From positions 18,484,755-18,548,754 of the forward strand of contig JAAOOA010000127.1 in the NCBI GenBank assembly GCA_012861695.1: a stretch of DNA of 64,000 bases, in the 5' to 3' direction. The notes under the pieces were generated by a model that made no database searches, was not told where the DNA came from, and saw only the letters and a list, made by a program, of their open reading frames with translations. Each line of letters opens with the position of its first letter. The first letter of the stretch is position 1. Below, one piece after another: positions 16,710 to 31,075 of the stretch. Origin of the DNA: Trematomus loennbergii. Its lineage: Eukaryota; Chordata; Actinopteri; Perciformes; Nototheniidae. The position numbers were made by a program, and so were the translations under genes.

Positions 16710-19700
16710 ATGCACGAAGAGGAGGATGGCAGCAAAGCAAAGTCCTGCAGAGCTTCTCGGATTGTTGTCTCCAGATCTGTGGAAGTGGCCGACAGCGACG
16801 CAGCGAAGGAGCAGGCCTCCAAACTGTGCGGATACCTGAACAAACTGTCCGGCAAGGGGCCTCTGAGGGGGTACAAGCCGAGATGGTTCGTGTACGATCC
16901 GAGGAAATGTTACTTGTATTACTTCAAGACTCCCAAGATGCCTTGCCGCTCGGGCACATCGAGATCGGCGATGCGAGCTTCAGCTACGATGTGGAGGGGG
17001 AAGAGGGCCAGTTTGAGATCCGCACCGCCGGGAAGGAGTTCCTGCTGAAGGTAGAAACTTTTCAGCATGTGTTGCTCTGCTTTGCTGTCATTTGTCACTT
17101 CCTTTCTTATTGTGGAAAAAGGCAGACACACCCATTCTTACCTAGTGTTATTCACAGCCTTGATTTAAGTTGGATATGCAAAATACTTCTGCTGACAGTA
17201 CTGTGATTTGACAACTTTTAAAGAAAAGCTTGATTAAAAAGAGCCTCTTTTAATATTTACAAGGCTTTCTAACTTTCATACCAAAACTGCAAATATGTTT
17301 TGGTATATCTATATTTTATGTAAATATGTATACTATATATTAATGTTATAAGGTTTATTTTAATTGTTTTATTTATTGGTCCTTTTCCTACAATGTATCT
17401 TCTTTGACTGTGTTTATGTATACACCAAGACAAACTCCTTGTATGTGTAAACCTAGGGCAATAAACCTGTTTCTGATTCTCATTCTGAAAAAAAATCCAA
17501 TATGCGTGTATCATGGTTGCCAAACAAGAGCTTAATCAGCACATTACTCAGCTGATTGCACTGTTTACATGGATAAACTATTTTAGGGTATGCACATGAG
17601 CTCATCTGCCCCCATGGCCCCACAGCTTTTGAAAGGATCCTCTCATGTGATGATGGTGTCTTCTCTGCCATCATGTGACTGTGACAGGTAGCTCTGGGCT
17701 CACTCAGCCAGCTGCTCGCTAGAGTCTGGAACATTTTCAGCATATGGTGTGAATGGTTAATACCAAACAGCTTGCAGTGCCTGAGGCTGGAACTGAGACT
17801 GAAACCAGCGCCTGCTCTCATTCACATGACGGATCCAAAGAGTAACCTGCTATTTAAAGTGCACTTAGGCTGTTGCATATGCTTTTTTTAATTCCACAGA
17901 TACTCTCCTTTTCCTTGCCATGCTGTCAATGTTAAAGATTGCATTGCCTTTGTAGCTTTTATGGCTAAAATGTATTTCCCATGTTAGTAAATTGTGTGTA
18001 TTTGTGTGTTTTTAAAGGCCCCCAGCAGGCAGGTGATGCATTTCTGGCTCCAGCAGTTACAGCAGAAGCGTTGGGAGTACAGCAACACACGAGTCTCCGG
18101 TCAGAGAGACAGCTGGAGCTCCCCGACTATGGCCTACCCCCCCACCGGCCTCGTAGGCAAAGAAGGTAGACACATACATGCACACAAACATACATGTATG
18201 TGTATGGAAACTCATTTTCACAGCTTGGTTACCTTGTGATAAGGCTGAAAGTAAACACCTGTATCTGAGAGATTAATATTTACACAAGTCGAGTTATTTT
18301 GTCGCCAGGTTCCCGGGTAACTACTGAAGGAGCAAGTAGGAGTGGATATGATAAGAGTGGTTAGTCAAGCATCAATTAAATGAGAAATCAAAGATACAGC
18401 TAAAGAAAGGAGTTCACATCTACTTTATCTGGGTGTGTTTGATTTAAATGCAAAAAATCTCACTGTGTGAACTTCAAGTGTTTTTACAAGTAGCTGCCAC
18501 TGTTATATGATAGAATAAAGGCAGCCTAAAAGCATTTACATTATAAACAACAAAGAGGATGTACATAAAATATAAATACTCAGTGTAATATAATTTTAAC
18601 ACCATCAATACCAGTATAAGGTGTTATGGCTATCCAAACAATGTGTGTGCACCAAAGTTTTGTTATTCTACTTCCTGGGAAAAGACACTGTAAGCATGAC
18701 GCTTCTGTGGACTTTTCACATTCTAGGTGTTGACCCTTGACCCTTATGAAGTCAGACATGTTAGTCACATGGTTTGACTGAAAGATAGGTTGAGCATAAT
18801 ATCTTTAAATCACTGTTTGTTGCTGCACTTTATGGATTTGGCTTGTTTTTATTTTTTGGGGTTATACAGCTGTTCTGATCCCATCATTTCTGTCAAAGAT
18901 TTGACATCATGTTCAAGCAGTCCAGGATATTCTGTAAAAAGACTAAAATATGACATTTTGAAGGACATAAAAAATCCAGGGAAACAGAGTTTAAAAAAAC
19001 TATTTCAGTTCTGAACTGGGACCAAAGTAGTTAATATTATAACATCAGAAAATATATTGTATTTAGGAAATAAGTTATCATAATATCAAGGAATAGCTTC
19101 TTACTCTCAGGTCAGTAAAGGCACACTTACAGTTTCATTTGTTTAAACTGCTGTAGCTGAGGGGAAATGAGCTGTAAAAAGCCTCTTCCTTTTCCTGTCA
19201 TTACATATGCATGACTAATGTTTTTCTTTTTAAATAATAAAAAACAAAACACTAATGTTAACTTTGTGTTTACAACATTTTAAAGGTATTTAGTTAAACA
19301 TATGTTTATACTTGATTTTGTTTATTTGTATAAAATACATAAAGTTTAAACATTGTACAGCCCCAAACAAGACAGATTACCTCAAATACCTCACAAAACA
19401 AAAATGGAATTATAAAGGGCTTAAAAGTACTTCAAATGTTTTATATTTTATACATAAAATTGACACCCTGGGTTGTTTTTCGTCTTAGTAGTAGTTCTTG
19501 ACCTTTTGTCAGCGAGCTGTGATGAAATGTTTCGTGTGCAAGAGAAATTTGTGAAATTAGTAATCTCCTTAACTGGAATTTTCTCTCACGCGGGGCAGAG
19601 GATATTACATGTTTTATGTTGCTCTTTTTGCCCGGTTACTAGTGAAAGATCAAAATGCCTAAGCTTCTCTTCACACTATGAACAAGATGCAGGAATATCT

Positions 19701-22700
19701 GGTAAAATAGTAAAAGGATACGGCGCATCAAAACAACCGATGCTTTAAATGCGGGACTAATTTGGCCATATTAATAAAGCAGGCACAGCTTTAGAGAGGC
19801 TGGCAGGATTAGTCTTTCTTTTTTTGAAGATGTCAGCTGAAATGTTTAATCGGTACACAATGAGTTTGAACAAAGTCCTACAGTGTCACAACAGCTACAG
19901 TATGTGGTTCCCACTTTGAACAACATTTCTGTGGAGTTGGTTCGCCTTTATAAAATGTTCCCTTACTTAACCAACTCATTTCATACAAAGAGGAAACTTG
20001 ACTTATTGTCATGATAATGTAATTTCCTCAACAAATAGATGATAAAGCAGCGGTCCTGATAAACAGTTCTCGTGATATGAGTAATGCGTTATTATAATCA
20101 TGTTCTTAAAATGAATTTTAATGTAATTTCAGATGCGCTCGTCTTTGAGAAGCTAAGTGAAAGCATGGAGAAGGTCCGCCACGACTTTGCTCTGGAGACA
20201 GAAACAGATGGTGGAGGGATGGTGGGGATCCAGTCAGCCCGGGGGGGGCCTTCTGCCGGGTCGACAAACCCCCTCAACTTCTCCATCAGAAACTTCGGTA
20301 CAGAACTCAGGTACGGCTGAACAATGATTATGATATCGTACCCATAAGTGTTTGTTTTGAGTTCCTGTCAAACTGGCACAACCAGTTTTATCTGCTATGT
20401 GCCCCGAAATAAATTAACAAAGCTACCTCTTTAGTTGTTCCTGAGGTTCACTCCAGGAGAGGAAATTATTGTATCCATAGCTCACTAGTTCTAGTGTGCA
20501 ACCATCAACAGTTCCCTTTCTGGGCCGTACAACACGTCTATTCAAATGAAGCAAAACACTGAAATGCTCAAAATGTGACATGGTTTGGAATTTGCTTTGT
20601 ATCTCTGATAAGAGAGTTGCCTATGATTCATGGAGCATTCATTCTTATAGCATCTATTTTCATGATGATATCTCTTGTTTTGAAATGCATTGACTTTTAT
20701 CAGTTGTAACTTATGATCAGGGCAGAAATGTCTTACAACAAGACACTTTGCTGCAACACCTCTTATATGTATGAGGTGAGAGAAAGGCTTGAAGTTCATC
20801 CAGCTGCACACAAATAATCGTGTGGTTGCAGTGGTCTCACATTTAAAAGTGTGAAAACATCGGTCTCTACGGGCTTATAGGCCCTTTTTATATTTGCGGT
20901 AAAGAATGCCTTCCATTTATGTTTGTTTTTAAGAAAGCCCTATGTGTAAATTATACTCTCCTTTCAAGTGAAAGCTGGACATCTCTACCTGTATTGTGTG
21001 TTGCATTGTGTACAGCTACAGTTCTGTTGCCAGTGCCTGTGGGAAAAGTGTAAAGACCTCAACAAAGGCCGTTTGTGCTAATGTTACCATTTACAAAGTA
21101 GCAGCACAAGTTTGCCCTTGATCCCTGTGAATCTTCTACATAGTAGCAGACTCTTAATGTCCAGCAGCACGACAGCCCCACAGTCATGGTCTTACTCATC
21201 CTTACTTCTGGTTTCTGTTCTCTCAGGAACTCCATGTCTTATCTGCGGCCGGGCAGAGGAGGTGAGAGCAGACGCAGTATGTTTTACACGAACAGCAACA
21301 GCAGTGCGGAGGAGTGGGAGCTCGTGGACACTCCAGCCAAGGACTTCGTCGAACAGAAACATCCTCCAGACACTCACAGAAGTACGTCCACTCCCTGCTT
21401 CCTCTGGAGATACTCAGTTACATCCCCCAGAGAAAATAACTGTCTTTTATTGCTCCACTCATTTGCTCAATACTCTGACAAACAGACAAACAATGCATTA
21501 TTCCCAAGAGATTCTGTCTGCTCAACACAAGTCACTCATTTAATTACGTATTTATCTCTCCTCTCTCAGATTCCTTTGGATCAGCGTTTACATTCGACTT
21601 TGTGCGCAACTCAGCGCGACCCAGGAAGCCTTTGCTCAGAGACAAGATGGGCTCTGGGAGGTTTGGGCGCTCCGCAGAGACGCGCAGTGCAGAGAACTCC
21701 CCGGTGGAGTGTAACGGCAGCAAACCTTTTGAGATGCAGCTTCGCCTCCAGAGCCAGCAGGAAGAGCTGAGCCGCATGCAGCAGGATCACGCCAAACTCA
21801 GAGAGGAGCTGGCCAGTCAGAAGGTACAACTATCCTGTTATTTCGCATATGTTGATCACATGAAAACATTCTGGGGTAGAGTCTACAGAAAGAGTATGGG
21901 GAAATGGTTACAAATATTTAGATTGTGATTCACTAAAAGACATGTTTTTGGTTAGTAGTATTCACTTTAATGTTTAGAGCTTCATTCAGAGGGTCTTGTT
22001 AGGTTTCTGAACTCCTATTCAGGCTGTTAGTCATCATACCAATGGTTTTGTTTACTGTAATACCTACAAATTAATGTAGAAAAACTGTAAAGGCTGAATT
22101 GACTTAATGTGTGTATTATCTTAGGATGTATACCAGGTTGACTCAAGTGGTTTTGCTAAGACTTGAGTTTATTCAGCACACGCATGGTGTCTGACTGAGC
22201 AGTTTGGTGTAATCCTGATGCTCTCACTAATACAGGAAGACGGCAAATGATTAGTCATGCTTTAGTGAGAACTGAGGAAACTGCAGTTCTTTCAACAACA
22301 ATCACATTTGTGACGTTCCTTCCCATTGCTCTTTGTTCTTGTTTCAGTGTTTTAAACTAGCAAACTGGTCACAATTGCTACAACATTAACCAGATAAATA
22401 TGTAATATGTGAGTATATGCTTCCCTGTGATATGGCTCACTGGCATCAAACGTTTGAGAAAAGTTAATGGAGGAAGTGATTCAGTTGGTTGAATCTGCGT
22501 TAGTGTTATTGGAAATGTTCAGTCATTCCTGGTTCTGCTTAGCTCGTATGGACTAAAGCAGACCGTAATAATATTGATTTATGGCCTTCAGGTAATGTTG
22601 GATCTAGACTTTTTTTTTTGTAACATTGCAAAGAAAGAAATGTTTCCACCTATTCTTCTTTGTATGTGGTGCTCATGAGAACAATGCCATTCTTTCTTGA

Positions 22701-25700
22701 CAGAAACTATGTTGGGCTTTTCTCATTTCATTAATTGTCATTCCTCTGTCTGGACAGTTTTTTTTTACCTTCCCATCCACAATGTTAGGAAACAATGAAA
22801 ACTGTTTGTGTTTGTCACAGTTACTTTATCTACTAATGTGTGACCATGACATGCAAGTGGGTGTGTATGCTTGAGTGTAGGTCACACACACTTGTGCAAA
22901 TATGTGAGCCAAGTCTCTGCACTTTCGCCACAGTATACCCCTAATAATATACACGCTAAACTTCTGTTATTTAGTCTCATGCTCTGTCATTACATGCATT
23001 GTTCGGGCTGTTGTGCTGCTTAGATGGCCTGTGTCAAACAGTGTGAACTAGCAGGGCTTCTTTCAGCAAATTATTTGGTAGAGAGGGGAAAACACACTCC
23101 CTGAAGCATTCAAATTACTTTGCAAAAACAGCAACAATAAAATAAAATGAAAATTGGGACTATGTTTTTACCATGAAGTATAAGATAATTGTGATTGTTA
23201 TATAATAGATAATTATAAAAAGGTTCTTTCATTTTTAATGACGTTGTGTGGTCTTCATTTTAGCTGAGATAGCCAAACTCTCCTTGAACATATTGTAGTT
23301 AAATAGTTTATTGTTAATAATAAAAAATGGGCTATTGTTACTTCTACGATATATGTTATGACCGAAAACAAAAATTCATTTTGGAAGCGACACTCGTTTG
23401 GTTATATAGTTATGCTTCTGGACCCAGCAGTGTAAAGTGTAAGAAATTATGAGAAGGAATAAAAATGATGTCCAGAGTAATTATGCGCTGCAGTTATTCA
23501 AGTAAAATTCCAGCAAAGAGAATATGCAACTGTCCCACATTTTAAGGCATAATCTTGACCCTGTAAAATGTTGTGTTGACAAATGAAATCCCCTTTCCCC
23601 GACAGGAGCTGGTGAGGCTCCTGCAGCAGACCCTGAGGACCTCGCAGTGCGACAGGCAGCCGGTTCACCGTCCAGCCCCGGCTCCAGATCCATCCGCAGC
23701 TTCAGACCAGATTCAGGGTCCGGCCATAACCCAGGAAGGGGTCGCCCAGGCGGAGGCCCTGCTTCAGGAGAAAGACGGACAGATCCAGGCCCTGTGCGGC
23801 CACATGGAGCGCCTCGCCTTAGAGAAGGAGAGTCTGCAACAAGAGCTGAAGGGCCTGAAGATAAAGGTGGGGGAGATAAACGACCAGCTGGGGATGCTGA
23901 TGGAGACCATCCAGGCCAAAGATGAAGTCATCATCAAACTGTCGCAGGAGGGCTCCGAGCAGAGCGGCAACCCAGACAACGGTTCACCCCCTCCCTACAA
24001 AGATCAGCAGGAGGTGGACATCCTCAAGGTACAGAAAGAAACACGAGGAACCAGATTTAAAGCAAATAGAATGTAGACAGATCATCTGAACTGAAAGTGT
24101 ATAGGACTATATCAATGATATTAGGTTATAGAATGAACTTCTTAAACTGTAGACATTTTAAAGCTGTTTTCAAATGTTTTCTCATGGTTTGATTATGCTC
24201 TAGTTAATGTTTTACTCTGCGTAACCCAATACATGTTTCTCCAATTTCAGGACAGTCTTCAAGGCTACAAAACCCAGAACAAGTTCCTGAACAAAGAGAT
24301 CCTGGAGCTGACCGTGTTACGCAGGAATGCAGAGAGCAGAGAAAAGACCTTAGAAGCAAAGGTATATCTTGTGTTTGTTCGTAATGGTGTAACTCTGTTA
24401 ATAGAAACAGGAAGTCTGAGTAGCTAGCAGGGGAAGTCCAGCATTGGCCCCCTTAACCTCAAAGTCCCAAGTAGAAGCAATGAATAATGCAACATGATCT
24501 TGCCTGCCGTCAGTTATGATAACAAAGATGCTGATTATATTTCTCTGTTATCTCTGCTGCAGTATACGTCCCTGGAGGCCAAGCTGTGTCAGGTGGAGAG
24601 TAAGTATCTGGTGCTGCTTCAAGAAGTGAAGAACCCGGTGTGCTCGTCTTCGGAGCAGAGCCCAGCCCGAGAGGTCATCTCCAGATTACTGGAGGACGCG
24701 CTGCAGGTAGAGAGCTCCGACCAGCAGGACCACCTCATCTTCAAACCAAATACTGTCAGGTATGGCCAAAAAGCTGTTATGAATGGATGTTACGATAGAT
24801 TTTTTTTTCCCACACTTAAAAGTACGTTTCATTTCTCTATAATGTTCTGATTTTAACTGATTTATATAAGTGTCTAAGTTGTAAGAGCAAGTTAAAACTA
24901 TTTTACAGACTTTAAAATACATGTTTCAGTTCATTTATACATGTAGGCTATCACATTTGACAGGTCTGCTAACTTTGCTGAGCCACGGAAACTGCATTCA
25001 GTAGAAGCTTCTGAATGCGGCGCTTCGCGTCCTCCGAGTAAATCGCCAGAAGCGCCTACACATCCTCATCACTCCACCGCTCCGATGATTTATATAGTGT
25101 TGCTATAATAACTGCTTTCACAAAAGTAATCTCTTCGGGTGCGCTGGCCGAAGCGAGCAAATACAATGGCCGCTTACAAAAAACAATTCAGAGTCAAACG
25201 GGCGTGGTTTGCATTCCGCACAGCCAATCAGACGTACGAACTATTTTCTCCCACGACAGTCCCTGCTCTCTAGCAGGGACTGAAAAGCGGGTCGGACAAA
25301 CTAATTTGAACTACTTTAGTTCCTGGGGCTTTTTGGTGTGAACGCAAATATATCGTAGTTCTGATGAACTATTGTGGGAAAAGTACTCCAAAGTACTCCG
25401 GTGTGAACGCGCCTATTGTAGTTAAAATGTATCCAGAGTATCACTAAAATATATCTAATAACATATAAAAGACAAACCCATTGCAGGAGAGTAGACCTAA
25501 TAATATAATGTCTTCATCAGATCTGTTTTCATTTTCTCTTTACTGGAAAAACTAGCTCTGCTAATTAGTATTTTGTTTGCTATTGCTGTTGCTCTGCAAG
25601 CTCAGGCATGTTCTCGCCAAAATGTATTATTAGTAATTCAGGCGATCTCTACAGTAACTGATGTAGCATTGAAGGCAGGTTAAGCAAATGTGGGTCCCTA

Positions 25701-28505
25701 TAAAAGTGTAAATAACTTTTTTATAGTGAATTTAGCATCACTGATTGATGATTATCTCCCCCATGTTCTCTCTTCCCTGATCTAATATCAGTGAGTATGA
25801 CACGTTCGGCTTCAAAACCGTCCCTGAGGAGGAGGAAGAGGAGGAGAAGCTGGATGCGAAGGTGAGAGCTCTGGAGCTGAAGTCCCTCTCCATGACGGAT
25901 CAGGAGGTGTCCGTTGGGGTGAAGTGGGAGAACTATCTGTCCAGCATCATGAACAGAGACATGGTGCGTTCCCCTGAGCTCAAGGCCCTGTTTCGGAGCG
26001 GCGTTCCCCATGAGCACCGCTCCAAGGTGTGGCGCTGGTGCGTTGCCTTCCATGTCAAGAAGTTTAGGGACCACCTGCCGGCAGACTACTATGAGACCCT
26101 ACTGAACGTGGCCCGGGACAAGCCCAACCCAGCCTCCAAGCAGATCGAGCTGGACTTACTGCGCACTTTGCCCAACAATAAGCACTATTCCTCCCCGAGT
26201 GCCGCCGGGATCCAGAAACTTAGGAACGTCCTGATGGCTTTCTCCTGGAGGAATCCGGATATCGGCTACTGCCAGGGACTCAACAGGTACAAGACGGACT
26301 CTACCATCTCTCCTTCTCTTCTTTTATGCCCTTTAACCACTTATATTCATTGTATGTCATTTTCAGGCTGGCAGCTATTGCCCTGCTCTATCTGGACCAA
26401 GAGGACGCCTTCTGGTGCCTTATAGCCATTGTGGAGGTCTTCATGCCAAGAGACTATTACACAAAGACTCTGCTTGGCTCACAGGTAAACAAGCTCAACG
26501 GTGCAAGCATTGGGACACATAGAGACATGTTTCTGCCTCATTAACCAGAGTGTACAGGTTTCACTGCTGTTAGTTTGGGCGTATTCATGTGACTTATAAT
26601 TGATTGTAGAATAATGCAGCAGTAGTGATCAGCACAGTTTGATTCCTTTCTCTCTTCTGGATGGTTAATCCTAATGTAAAACAAAAGTTATCTGTTGATG
26701 ATGAAGAATTAACTAATGTTTGTTGGTTGGATCTGTGCAGGTTGACCAGCGTGTGTTCAAGGATCTGATGTGTGAGAAGCTCCCCCGGCTTCATGTCCAC
26801 TTCGAGCAGTACAAGGTAGACTTCTCCCTCATCACCTTCAACTGGTTCCTGGTGGTGTTTGTGGACAGTGTGGTGAGCGACATCCTCTTCAAGATCTGGG
26901 ATGCCTTTCTCTACGAAGGTCCAAAGGTGAGAGGCAGACGAGACCGTAAAGCTTTGATCCTCTGAGCTCACATAACTTGATTTCTGTCTGGACATGCTGG
27001 CAGAGCTCTGAAGGAAGCTACACAATTAGATAAGGAGAGCATCCAAAAAAAAGGGCTGTAGCATTTCAGTTGGCTGAATTTAAATGGGCCTTCTTCTACA
27101 GATGGTATGTAGGATTAGTTTTCTGCTTGTTCAAGTTCCCACAAGTGCCAGTTGTTTGGTTCAACCCACTGTTTTCCAACCTTATCTAACCAGCAACTCA
27201 TAGTGAAGAACCCAAATGTGTTTACACCAAACCCTTCACAACCCTCTATAAGAGCTTTTCTTTTTTGCAAGCAAATTGTTTGCTAACAGTTTTGTCACTG
27301 TTTATCTCTGTTTCGGGCAGTGTAATTTGTTATTAATTTATCCAGCAGAAGCATAGCAACATTGCATTCATTTGGAGTTGTGTTTGTGACTAAAACAAAT
27401 ATTCACTTTCTTTTTAGTTTCGGTTTTAGCCTCTTATGGCAACACTGTGTTTACCAGTTGATCTGAAGACCTTGGCTGTCTGCTTTTTTTGTGGTTCAGC
27501 TGGTGGACACAAAGTCTGTTGAGCTTTTTCATGAAAATATCAGTCAGAGGGGTGAAGGTGAACTAAAACAGTATAGTTGAACTTGTGAGCCAACAAACCA
27601 AAACACTGAGTTAAAGAAAGCTCTAAAGCTATTCAGTAGAGCTGAGAGGAACTGCAACGTTTTGTAATAATTCTGTGTGTTCATCACTATGGGCAAACAC
27701 TTTAACACACAAGTCATGTGATACCATTGTTGCCATATGAATATATATATAGATTAAAGCCACTTTATTAATGTAGATCCTATGCATTGCTCTGTGGTCG
27801 GATTCACAATTTTGTTCAGGTGTTAACTTGATGAATGAAACACTTTTTTTTCATAACAAGACTGTTTGTTCAGACATTCCTCTAAAATAAATACAAATCG
27901 CCTCTAGTCTTTTAAAGTGTCCTCGCATGTCAGAGGCATGATGTGATATGTTTCATTATCGTACGGTCATGCATGGATAGTCATGAAATAGATTTCATGG
28001 CTTCGGTCATTTTTCTCCACAGATCATGTTTCGCTGCGCCCTCGCTCTCTTCAAGTACAAAGAGGAAGAGTTTTTGAAGCTAGAGGATTCCACAGCTATC
28101 TTCAAATATCTCAGACACTTCACACGCACAATCCTGGATTCAAGGTACAGCGTCCGCAATGGCTTATCATATCTTCATGCTCTGTGGCCGGTTTACAAAC
28201 AAGCATCTTATCTACAGTCTAATATGAGTTGTAACTTGAAACTTATTAAACAGGACAGCATGCAGAATAAAAGCAAGCCATCCCAGACTGATATTGTTTT
28301 GTTTTTCAGGAAGCTGATGAACATCGCTTTTGGGGACATGAACCCGTTCCCCATGCGGTCGATCCAGAACCGCCGCTCCTTCCACCTGGAGAAGGTCCGT
28401 CTGGAGCTGACGGAGCTGGAGGCCATCAGACAGACCTTCCTCCGGGAGAGAGAGACGACTCAGGACAGGCGGAGCTTCGTCAGCGACGATGAGGAGGATA
28501 ACTGA
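16710..28505 (+). CDS. tbc1d2b: TBC1 domain family member 2B (TBC1D2B), Rab GAP, 13 coding exons, apparent frameshift in exon 1
   Basis: Exons: 16710-17050, 18018-18165, 20133-20310, 21227-21381, 21570-21823, 23606-24028, 24251-24361, 24563-24759, 25792-26286, 26367-26484, 26741-26926, 28023-28144 and 28310-28505. Phases agree throughout and the total predicts about 974 aa (human about 963). Exon 1 encodes the PH domain (about 38-145: KLCGYLNKLSGKGPLRGY), but the frame shifts at the CCC run 16932-16934. Before it the frame reads LYYFKTP, and after it QDALPLGH and FSYDVE continue one frame over; the exon is 341 nt where 342 fit. Exons 5-8 form coiled coils (MQLRLQSQQEEL, EKESLQQELKGL). The TBC domain (about 673-870) keeps the arginine finger in ELDLLRT (R727) and the glutamine finger in GYCQG (Q764), so GAP activity is expected. 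The family acts on Rab GTPases on endosomal membranes; human loss causes a neurodevelopmental disorder. The intron 26287-26366 is only 80 bases. Confidence 0.93.
17395..17490 (+). repeat. Non-LTR retroposon 3' tail fragment
   Basis: The stretch has 'ctccttgtatgtgtaaac' followed by 'gcaataaacctgtttctg' and ends in ATTCTG-like units. This is the characteristic 3' end of a widespread fish LINE/SINE-type element. It sits in intron 1 of TBC1D2B, and only the tail is recognisable. Confidence 0.5.
24985..25425. mobile_element. Nonautonomous DNA element (MITE-like), TBC1D2B intron 8
   Basis: This CpG-rich island in an AT-rich intron carries 'gtagttctgatgaact' and ends with 'ccggtgtgaacgcgcct', words shared with a second copy nested near 54190-54470. 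It has no coding capacity. The right end is clear and the left border uncertain. The superfamily is not assigned. Confidence 0.45.
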
Positions 28506-30755
28506 GGTTAAGCCTGCTGCTGAAGTATGAAGAGATCATGTCCAGAAGTCCCTGATGTGTCGCAGTTGAAAAGGGATGGTTCCTAAAGGATTGTTGGAGT
28601 TATTTTTCGAGACAGACCAATCAACTTTTATACATTTTGATTGAAACTGCATCAAAAGGCCAAAACATTACAAGCCGTATGGGCTTTCTATCAGTATTCC
28701 TGCCATTTAAAAAAAAAAAAAAAAAACGTTATTATTGTATGCTTTATCATGTCTCTTCCACTTTCAATGCCAAACTTTACTTTTGCCGTCCGAATCAGTA
28801 TTTCTTTTTTCAACTTGGCTGTGGTCTTTTAATCTTAGGCGATTCTGTGCCTGTTGAAGGATTGATTGTATTGTAATTTTTCTTTTGTTTTACTTTTTGC
28901 TGTCTCTGCCCCAATTCCTTTCACACATATCTTCAGATTGTTTACCTTAATCATTCTTTTTATATTTTCCCAATGCCACTCAACAACACATTTTGTATTT
29001 TATCCCCGCCTATCAAATGCACTTAAATCACTTATGCTGAAATTCAAAATGCGCTGAAAAGTCTTGGAGCCTTATGATCACAAAGTCGTTCCACATCGTG
29101 CACATCGTTCCAGCCTCACAGGTGTTCGTATTAAACAAGAATACACACAAAGGTGTTTTCAAGAATCCCATGTATTAATTATTAGTAAAACAGCAACATT
29201 ACGAGGAAGAATTTTCCCATTTATTATCTCAGGATTCAGATTAAATAACTTCCAAATTGTGAGATTATTTTTGTTATGTCATTTCAAACTCAAGTTCCAC
29301 TTAATTACTCTATGTTCCCAAAGACATGTCTGGCAAACGAATACTTATTTACATCTAAATTTGCGCTTAAAAAAGTAACAGGCAGTGGATTTGGTTAGCA
29401 GAATAATTGAAAATAGCATTGACTTCAAAATACCATGTCAGTGAATCTAGAAATTACCAGTCTGACCATTTTATTTTACGTATTCTAAGATATGTGAATT
29501 AGTAATGTCTTAATTTTTCTAAACATAAATTGGGTTTGTTAGGTGTTTAAAGCGTTCAATTTCCCCTTATTTTGCCAGATGTACATGCATAATGCTGTTA
29601 TTTCTCCTCTGATGTATTTGCATCTCTTGTCCACAGTGTGGCAGTATAACATAGTGTCTCGCCTGTGTTTACAGTTGTTCACAGGTACCCTCCACACAGT
29701 ATGATTTATACAGTTTATTATACTGTTGATAAAATGGCTGTGTAGTCCATCTGTCGGTATGATCGTGTGTGAAAAATAGAAATATGATTTGTAATCTGAG
29801 GGAAGTGTTTCAGGATATTTCAAGACGTGTGTAGCAACATCTTTCTTCCACATCCAGGTACTTAAAAAGACAGTTGACTATAGCACTGTGACCGTCTTCT
29901 CTTTTACGACATTTCTTTGTTTTTTATGTTTAACAGACCCGTTGGGGAAAACTGATCTGCTTGCTTAGAAAGAAACCATGTTTATATTTGGTAAATCCAC
30001 AGTGGAAAACTGTTGTTTGAATGGGAATCTTCAAGACAGGGAGACATTATAATTACTTAGCCGCTTCTCTTGTATGCTGATATATTGTTTACAGTTACTG
30101 TTCTTTTTTTATGTTACTTTTAAGCTGTTTACAGATTTTTCCTTGCTGTACGTTATATAATTGACTTCCCTTTCTCTGCTACAGATCAGCTACAGCATCA
30201 TGTTACTTCTCTGTTAGACCACCTGAACTTGTTAACAGTTGTTATAATTGTAGTCGTTTATAATGAGGGATACAGGAATGTTGGATGACCTGTTGAAGCA
30301 GAGATGGATTTTGTATTTCTCCATGAGAGCAGGTCTCTCTAGAGATTCGACTTTGATTGGTTTGAGATAAAAGTTTTCTGGGGCCCATTCATTTTTGTCA
30401 TACAGTACTTTTGCCCATATTTTAAAACATATCTGTTCTACGGCTGGTTCACATTTATCTTTTGTTTTCATATGGAATAAGCTACATTTATTGTATTACC
30501 CTTTCTTTCTTTTCTCTGTTGCCTTCTTTCCCAGCAATGTATTGCACAAGTATAATGATAAGTTGACTTCAGAATGATATGGGGTACTTCACTTCTTTAT
30601 ATGTAAACCTCTATGGTATCTTGTTCATTGTTATCTGTATCAATTAATCATAAAAACTGCAAAGCTTTTATGTTACAGCATTAAGTATACGCCACTGTAT
30701 GTTTTTGTAATACCAGCTAAAAGACAAATTCAATAAACAATGGCTGACTTGAGTG
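28506..30755 (+). other. TBC1D2B 3' UTR
   Basis: About 2.2 kb of AT-rich sequence with no introns or domains follows the stop codon and ends at AATAAA (30732-30737), the likely polyadenylation signal. It contains an A-run at about 28709-28726. Short open frames inside have no support. Confidence 0.55.
30732..30737 (+). terminator. Polyadenylation signal AATAAA, TBC1D2B
   Basis: AATAAA is followed by a TG/T-rich stretch, 2.2 kb after the TBC1D2B stop and before the DAPK2 leader. An earlier internal signal cannot be excluded. Confidence 0.5.
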
Positions 30756-30894
30756 TGAGTTGTTTATAAGTAAATAAGTAAAAGAAATGGCTTGCTTTGG
30801 TAATCCTCAGTTCCTAAAATGCTTGTTCAAAATAAACAGCAGACATGTCGGTCATCTTTATTGATAGCCTGCCTCTCATGCGTGCAGTTTCATA

Positions 30895-31075
30895 ATGGAG
30901 CCATCAGGGGGAGGGACTTCTGAAGACACAAAAGCTGATGGAGCTGCCATAAGTGACAGAAAACAACAGAGGAACGTTTTGTGCCTGAACTGCAGCCATG
31001 AGGACAGACAACCGACTGTAAAGAACCGATGCAAGTTTATCATCAGCTCTGCGTCCAAAAGAAATTACAACATAA
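30895..31075 (+). other. Candidate 5' leader exon / upstream ORF of DAPK2
   Basis: An open frame begins MEPSGGGTSEDTK and runs 60 codons into a good donor (ATAAG|gtcagt). If spliced to the acceptor before 31670 it stops 6 codons later, so it would be an upstream ORF in the DAPK2 leader rather than part of the kinase. The product is not recognised. The idea rests only on the donor and its position between the TBC1D2B poly(A) signal and the first DAPK2 coding exon. Confidence 0.22.
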
